From positions 4,774,001 to 4,838,000 of the forward strand of contig NZ_CP160402.1 in the NCBI RefSeq assembly GCF_040730185.1: a stretch of DNA of 64,000 nt. Direction: 5' to 3'. Every line of letters begins with the position of its first letter. Positions within the stretch are counted from its first letter, which is position 1. The notes below the pieces were generated by a model, which ran no database searches, was not told the DNA's origin, and saw nothing but the letters and a program-made list of their open reading frames with translations. This DNA is from Streptomyces sp. Je 1-332. GTDB taxonomy: Bacteria > Actinomycetota > Actinomycetes > Streptomycetales > Streptomycetaceae. Shown here in pieces: positions 60,855 through 64,000 of the stretch. The translations under genes and the position numbers were made by a program.

Positions 60855-61532
60855 TCACGGCGTCCGTGAACCGTACTTGTCCGCGTACTTACGAGCCGTC
60901 TCGATCAACTCGGGATGCAGCGCGCCCCCGGCGGCGAGCAGACTCGGCAGCAGGTGCTTCTCCGTCATCACCGCCCTGAACTGGAGGGCGACGGTGATGT
61001 CGTGCTCCGGGCGGTGCGCGATCTCTATCGCGTCCCCGGCGCGGATCTCACCCGGCTCGATCACCCGCAAGTAAGCGCCGGGAGAGCCCTGTTGAGTGAA
61101 GCGTTTGACCCACTGCTTCTCGCCGAGATGGCCTTGGAACGTCTGGCAAGGGATGCGGCTTGACGTCACCTCAAGGAGCAGTTCGTCCCCGACGCGCCAG
61201 CGCTCGCCGATCTTCGCGCCGCTCACGTCGAGCCCGGACGTCGTGAGGTTCTCGCCGAAGGAACCGTGGGGCAGCGGGTGGCCGAGCAGCCGTTCCCACG
61301 CGTCGAGGTCCTCGCGCGCGTAGGCGTACACCGCCTGGTGGTCGCCGCCGTGGTGCCGCGTGTCGCAGACCTCGTCCCCCGCGAGGCCGCTCCCGCCGAC
61401 GCCCTTGGGGCCGGGCGCCGCCACCCGTACGGCCCCTTCGGCGGGCCGTTTGTCGATGCCGGTGCCGCCCGAGGGCGCGTCGGTGTACTCAACGGCTCGG
61501 AACCGGCCCAGATTCACGGAAAGAAGCTTCAT
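60855..61532 (-). CDS. MOSC-domain protein (YiiM-like)
   Basis: A 225-aa protein: GLAGDEVCDTRHHGGDHQAV, HGSFGENLTTSGLDV and the later I-P-C-Q-T-F hold the motifs and conserved Cys of MOSC proteins, which bind molybdenum cofactor/sulfur. YiiM-type proteins reduce N-hydroxylated compounds. Specific role unknown. Confidence 0.9.
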   Translation of the reverse strand: MKLLSVNLGRFRAVEYTDAPSGGTGIDKRPAEGAVRVAAPGPKGVGGSGLAGDEVCDTRHHGGDHQAVYAYAREDLDAWERLLGHPLPHGSFGENLTTSGLDVSGAKIGERWRVGDELLLEVTSSRIPCQTFQGHLGEKQWVKRFTQQGSPGAYLRVIEPGEIRAGDAIEIAHRPEHDITVALQFRAVMTEKHLLPSLLAAGGALHPELIETARKYADKYGSRTP

Positions 61533-61611
61533 GACGGAAGGCTAGGCGAACTCGCTCAAAGCGTCGACGCATTATTGGTCGGCCCACCCAAGCGTCACTT
61601 ATGCTTGAGCC

Positions 61612-62508
61612 ATGATCGAGGCCCGTCATCTCCGTGTCCTGCGTGCGGTCGCCGCCACCGGCTCCTTCTCCGCCGCGGCGCGCGAGCTCGGCTGCACCCA
61701 GCCCGCCGTCAGCCAGCAGATGAAGGCACTCGAGGCCTCCGCGGGCACGACACTGCTGATCCGCACGGGGCGGGAGATGCGCCTGACGCAGGCGGGCGAG
61801 GCCCTGGTCCGGCACGCCGCGGGGATCCTGGCGGGGCTGACGGCCGCCGAGGAGGAGGTCGCCGCCATCGCGGGCCTGCGGGCGGGCCGGGTCCGCCTCG
61901 TCTCCTTCCCCAGCGGCAGCTCGACGCTGGTGCCGAGCGCCCTGGCCGCTCTGCGCGCGGCGCACCCCGGCACCCGGGTCTCGCTCGAGGAGGCCGAACC
62001 GCCGCGCTCGGTCGAGATGTTGCGCGAGGGCGACTGCGACGTGGCGCTCGCTTTCCGCTACGAAGGCGCTGCCGCCGCCGAGGAGTGGGACGACCTGGTC
62101 GTGCGGCCCCTGCTCGCCGACCGGCTCGTCGGTCTCGTGCCCGAGGGGCATCGGCTCGCCAAGGCGGACGCGGTCGCCATCGGGGAGCTGGCCGACGAGC
62201 CGTGGATCGCGGGCTGTCCGCGCTGTCGCAGGCAGCTGGTCGAGGTCTGCGAGGGGGCGGGGTTCGCGCCCCGCATCGATTTCGCGACCGACGACTATCC
62301 GGCGGTGATCGGCCTGGTCGGCGCGGGCCTGGGGGTCGCGGTGCTGCCCGAGCTCGCCATCGAGTCCGTACGCCCCAAGGGTGCACGCACAGTGACGGTG
62401 GAGCCTGCCGTGCAGCGTGAGATCGTCGCGCTCACCCTGCCGGATCTGGCGCAGGTACCCGCCGTGGCGGCCACGCTGGACCACCTCGAGCGCGCCGCGG
62501 AGCGCTGA
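61612..62508 (+). CDS. LysR-family transcriptional regulator
   Basis: A 298-aa regulator. The N-terminal HTH is HLRVLRAVAATGSFSAAARE, with CTQPAVSQQMKALEA; the effector-binding domain fills the rest and includes C-P-R-C. It is divergent from the MOSC gene, with 79 bp between, so the MOSC/SDR genes are its likely targets. Confidence 0.92.
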   Translation: MIEARHLRVLRAVAATGSFSAAARELGCTQPAVSQQMKALEASAGTTLLIRTGREMRLTQAGEALVRHAAGILAGLTAAEEEVAAIAGLRAGRVRLVSFPSGSSTLVPSALAALRAAHPGTRVSLEEAEPPRSVEMLREGDCDVALAFRYEGAAAAEEWDDLVVRPLLADRLVGLVPEGHRLAKADAVAIGELADEPWIAGCPRCRRQLVEVCEGAGFAPRIDFATDDYPAVIGLVGAGLGVAVLPELAIESVRPKGARTVTVEPAVQREIVALTLPDLAQVPAVAATLDHLERAAER

Positions 62509-62557
62509 GCGCTGCTGGGCGCCACTGGGTGCTGGGCCCTATCGAAGAAACGTTCCT

Positions 62558-62920
62558 TCAGGTGTGCGTGATCATGCCGCCGCTGGATGCCCTGTGCGTG
62601 GCCGTAGCCGTCGCCGAGGGTGCGGACGTCGTGACGAGGCGGTTGCGCGCGCGGCCCATGAGCTCCTCGCGCTCGTCCTCGGTGAGCCCGCCCCAGACGC
62701 CGTACGGCTCCCGTACCGCGAGGGCGTGAGCGGCGCACTCCGCGCGTACCGGGCACCTCATGCAGACCTCCTTGGCGGAGTTCTCACGCGCGCTGCGTGC
62801 CGCGCCCCGCTCGCCCTCGGGGTGAAAGAAGAGCGAGCTGTCGACCCCTCGGCAGGCCGCGAGGAGCTGCCAGTCCCAGAGATCTGCGTTCGGTCCGGGA
62901 AGGCGGGAGAAATCTGCCAT
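62558..62920 (-). CDS. whiD: WhiD, Wbl iron-sulfur developmental regulator
   Basis: A 120-aa WhiB-like protein with the four cluster Cys C23, C53, C56 and C62, and the G-V-W-G-G turn before a basic tail. The sequence MADFSRLPGPNADLWDWQ and its position beside bldM identify WhiD, needed for late sporulation in Streptomyces. The start has AGGAGA upstream. The C-terminal ~25 residues are Thr/Ala/Ser-rich. Confidence 0.95.
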   Translation of the reverse strand: MADFSRLPGPNADLWDWQLLAACRGVDSSLFFHPEGERGAARSARENSAKEVCMRCPVRAECAAHALAVREPYGVWGGLTEDEREELMGRARNRLVTTSAPSATATATHRASSGGMITHT

Positions 62921-63310
62921 TGCTTGTCTCCTGGTAGCCGTTCTGCGCGGATACGGTGCCCACGACCGTACATCTACTGTCTAAGGAGATGAAAATATGA
63001 CTCATTGGAAAATCTAGCCACAGACACCAGCAAAAGGGAAGGAAGAGGGCTAAATGGGGCATTGGTTGTGATGAAACGTTGAGGGTCTCTTGCGCTACCT
63101 GCTCCGTGTCTGCGCCCTCACGTAGAGTGCCGAAGGAGGCCCACCGCCCCGTAACTCTTTCGGGTGACCGTCGTTGAGAGTGCGGAGGCGGTTGAAAGAA
63201 CAAGCGCTCGGGCAGATGTCCGAGAGCGTCAACCGCACAGGTGACGAATAAGTACCAGCCTGGAGGCTCAAGGTGACGCGCAGCAGCTGTGAGAGCCGCG
63301 GAGGACAGTC
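62921..63310. other. whiD-bldM intergenic control region
   Basis: 390 bp between divergent developmental genes. It holds the sigma-BldN-type promoter at 63150-63177, an A/T-richer stretch near whiD (62970-63060) where whiD promoters are expected, and a long bldM leader of about 120 nt. No gene is seen. Confidence 0.7.
63150..63177 (+). promoter_or_regulatory. Sigma-BldN promoter of bldM
   Basis: CGTAAC (63150-63155), 16 bp, then CGTTGA (63172-63177), matching the consensus known for the ECF sigma factor BldN, which drives bldM. Confidence 0.85.
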
Positions 63311-63922
63311 ATGACATCCGTCCTCGTCTGCGACGACTCCCCGCTCGCCCGAGAGGCGCTCCGCCGCGCGGTCGCGACCGTGCCCGGCGTCGAGCGCGTG
63401 ACGACAGCGGCCAACGGCGAGGAAGTCCTCCGCCGCTGGGGCGCCGACCGCTCGGACCTGATTTTGATGGACGTACGCATGCCCGGTCTGGGCGGCGTGG
63501 AGACGGTCAGGCGGCTGCTGTCCGCCGACCCCGGTGCGCGCATCATCATGCTCACCGTGGCCGAGGACCTGGACGGGGTCGCGCTCGCGGTCGCCGCCGG
63601 TGCCCGCGGCTATCTCCACAAGGACGCCTCGCGCGCCGAACTGCGCGCGACCGTCACGCAGGCGCTCGCCGACCCGACGTGGCGACTGGCTCCGCGCAGA
63701 CTGCGCTCGGCCGAGATGGGCGCGGCGCCCACCCTCACCGCGCGTGAGATCCAGGTGCTGGAGGGCATGAGTCACGGCCGGTCGAACGCCGAGATCGGAC
63801 GTGAGCTTTTTCTCTCCGAGGACACGGTCAAGACCCACGCCCGGCGGCTCTTCAAGAAGCTCGGCGCCTCGGACCGCGCGCACGCGGTGGCGCTCGGTTT
63901 CCGCTGGGGCCTGGTCCGATAG
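63311..63922 (+). CDS. bldM: BldM, atypical response regulator
   Basis: A 203-aa NarL/FixJ-type regulator. The receiver domain has D8/D9, D54 (LILMDVRMPG) and K-D-A near 104. The DNA-binding LuxR-type HTH is LTAREIQVLEGMSHGRSN and LSEDTVKTHARRLFKKLG. BldM controls aerial hyphae and spore genes as a homodimer or with WhiI; phosphorylation of the Asp is thought not to be essential. Full length; stop 78 bp before the window end. Confidence 0.96.
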   Translation: MTSVLVCDDSPLAREALRRAVATVPGVERVTTAANGEEVLRRWGADRSDLILMDVRMPGLGGVETVRRLLSADPGARIIMLTVAEDLDGVALAVAAGARGYLHKDASRAELRATVTQALADPTWRLAPRRLRSAEMGAAPTLTAREIQVLEGMSHGRSNAEIGRELFLSEDTVKTHARRLFKKLGASDRAHAVALGFRWGLVR

Positions 63923-64000
63923 GTGTGCCGCCGTGCGGGCACGGCGATCCCCGCCCGCCGTGTGGTGGGCGGGGTGACGGACGCCCGTCGCTCCCTCTCG

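Noticed and set aside
63151..63168. BldD box in the bldM promoter (GTAAC...GTGAC)
   Set aside because: The half-sites are spaced 3 bp too far for the 15-bp BldD consensus; the sequence is better explained by the sigma-BldN promoter.

Overview
The window is high-GC actinobacterial DNA and almost certainly from a Streptomyces chromosome. Three things support this: heavy G/C at third codon positions, the ribosomal and RNA polymerase super-cluster in Streptomyces order, and lineage-specific developmental genes at the right end (whiD and bldM). Tandem DUF397/XRE/ATPase genes, a HrcA/CIRCE-type groES-groEL1 locus and typical Streptomyces intergenic repeats agree. Gene order was read directly from the sequence. 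The species is not resolved.

Layout. 1-2372: 3' end of rpoC. 2390-8899 (minus strand): a six-gene accessory island wedged between rpoC and rpsL. It encodes a Crp/Fnr regulator, a class III nucleotidyl cyclase, a STAND-like P-loop protein, an SPFH-like protein, a DUF5706/PycTM-type membrane effector and an M48 membrane metallopeptidase. I read it as a Pycsar-like cyclic-nucleotide conflict (anti-phage) system with extra components, and it is the main find here. 9062-13750: the str operon rpsL-rpsG-fusA-tuf. 13794-18999: accessory genes (lipoprotein, toxin/antitoxin-like pair, Uma2 nuclease-like protein, winged-HTH protein, and a whiJ-type ATPase/XRE/DUF397 cluster with a fresh DUF397 duplication). 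19000-35771: the S10, spc and alpha ribosomal operons with secY-adk-map-infA-rpmJ and rpoA, split by strong hairpins. rpsD is absent from the alpha cluster. 35806-40044: truA, a membrane protein, a GT87-type mannosyltransferase, rplM-rpsI.

40156-48253: cell-envelope and cofactor enzymes (glmM, DUF389 protein, coaA, acpS, nnr, alr, alpha/beta hydrolase). 48265-52287: the t6A cluster tsaE, tsaB, rimI, tsaD plus an 85-aa protein, interrupted by a 58-aa small ORF behind a candidate iron box and a degenerate YkuD-like secreted protein. 52313-57661: TetR/MFS pair with a perfect palindromic operator, a methyltransferase, a polysaccharide deacetylase and what looks like a decayed second copy. 57678-59971: groES-groEL1 under two CIRCE-type elements. 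60048-62508: SDR, MOSC and LysR genes. 62558-63922: whiD and bldM, the latter behind a near-perfect sigma-BldN promoter.

How the genes work together. Most of the window is translation machinery transcribed rightward in blocks separated by hairpin terminators. The rpsL and rpsJ leaders share a 25-nt block (24 of 25 identical) containing a hairpin, a candidate cis-regulatory element linking the str and S10 operons. In the island, a Crp-like box (TGTGA-N6-GCACA) lies just upstream of the cyclase operon, and the cyclase tail and NTPase N-terminus carry the same glycine-rich motif. This suggests a cyclic-nucleotide-sensing switch plus a protein-protein signalling contact.
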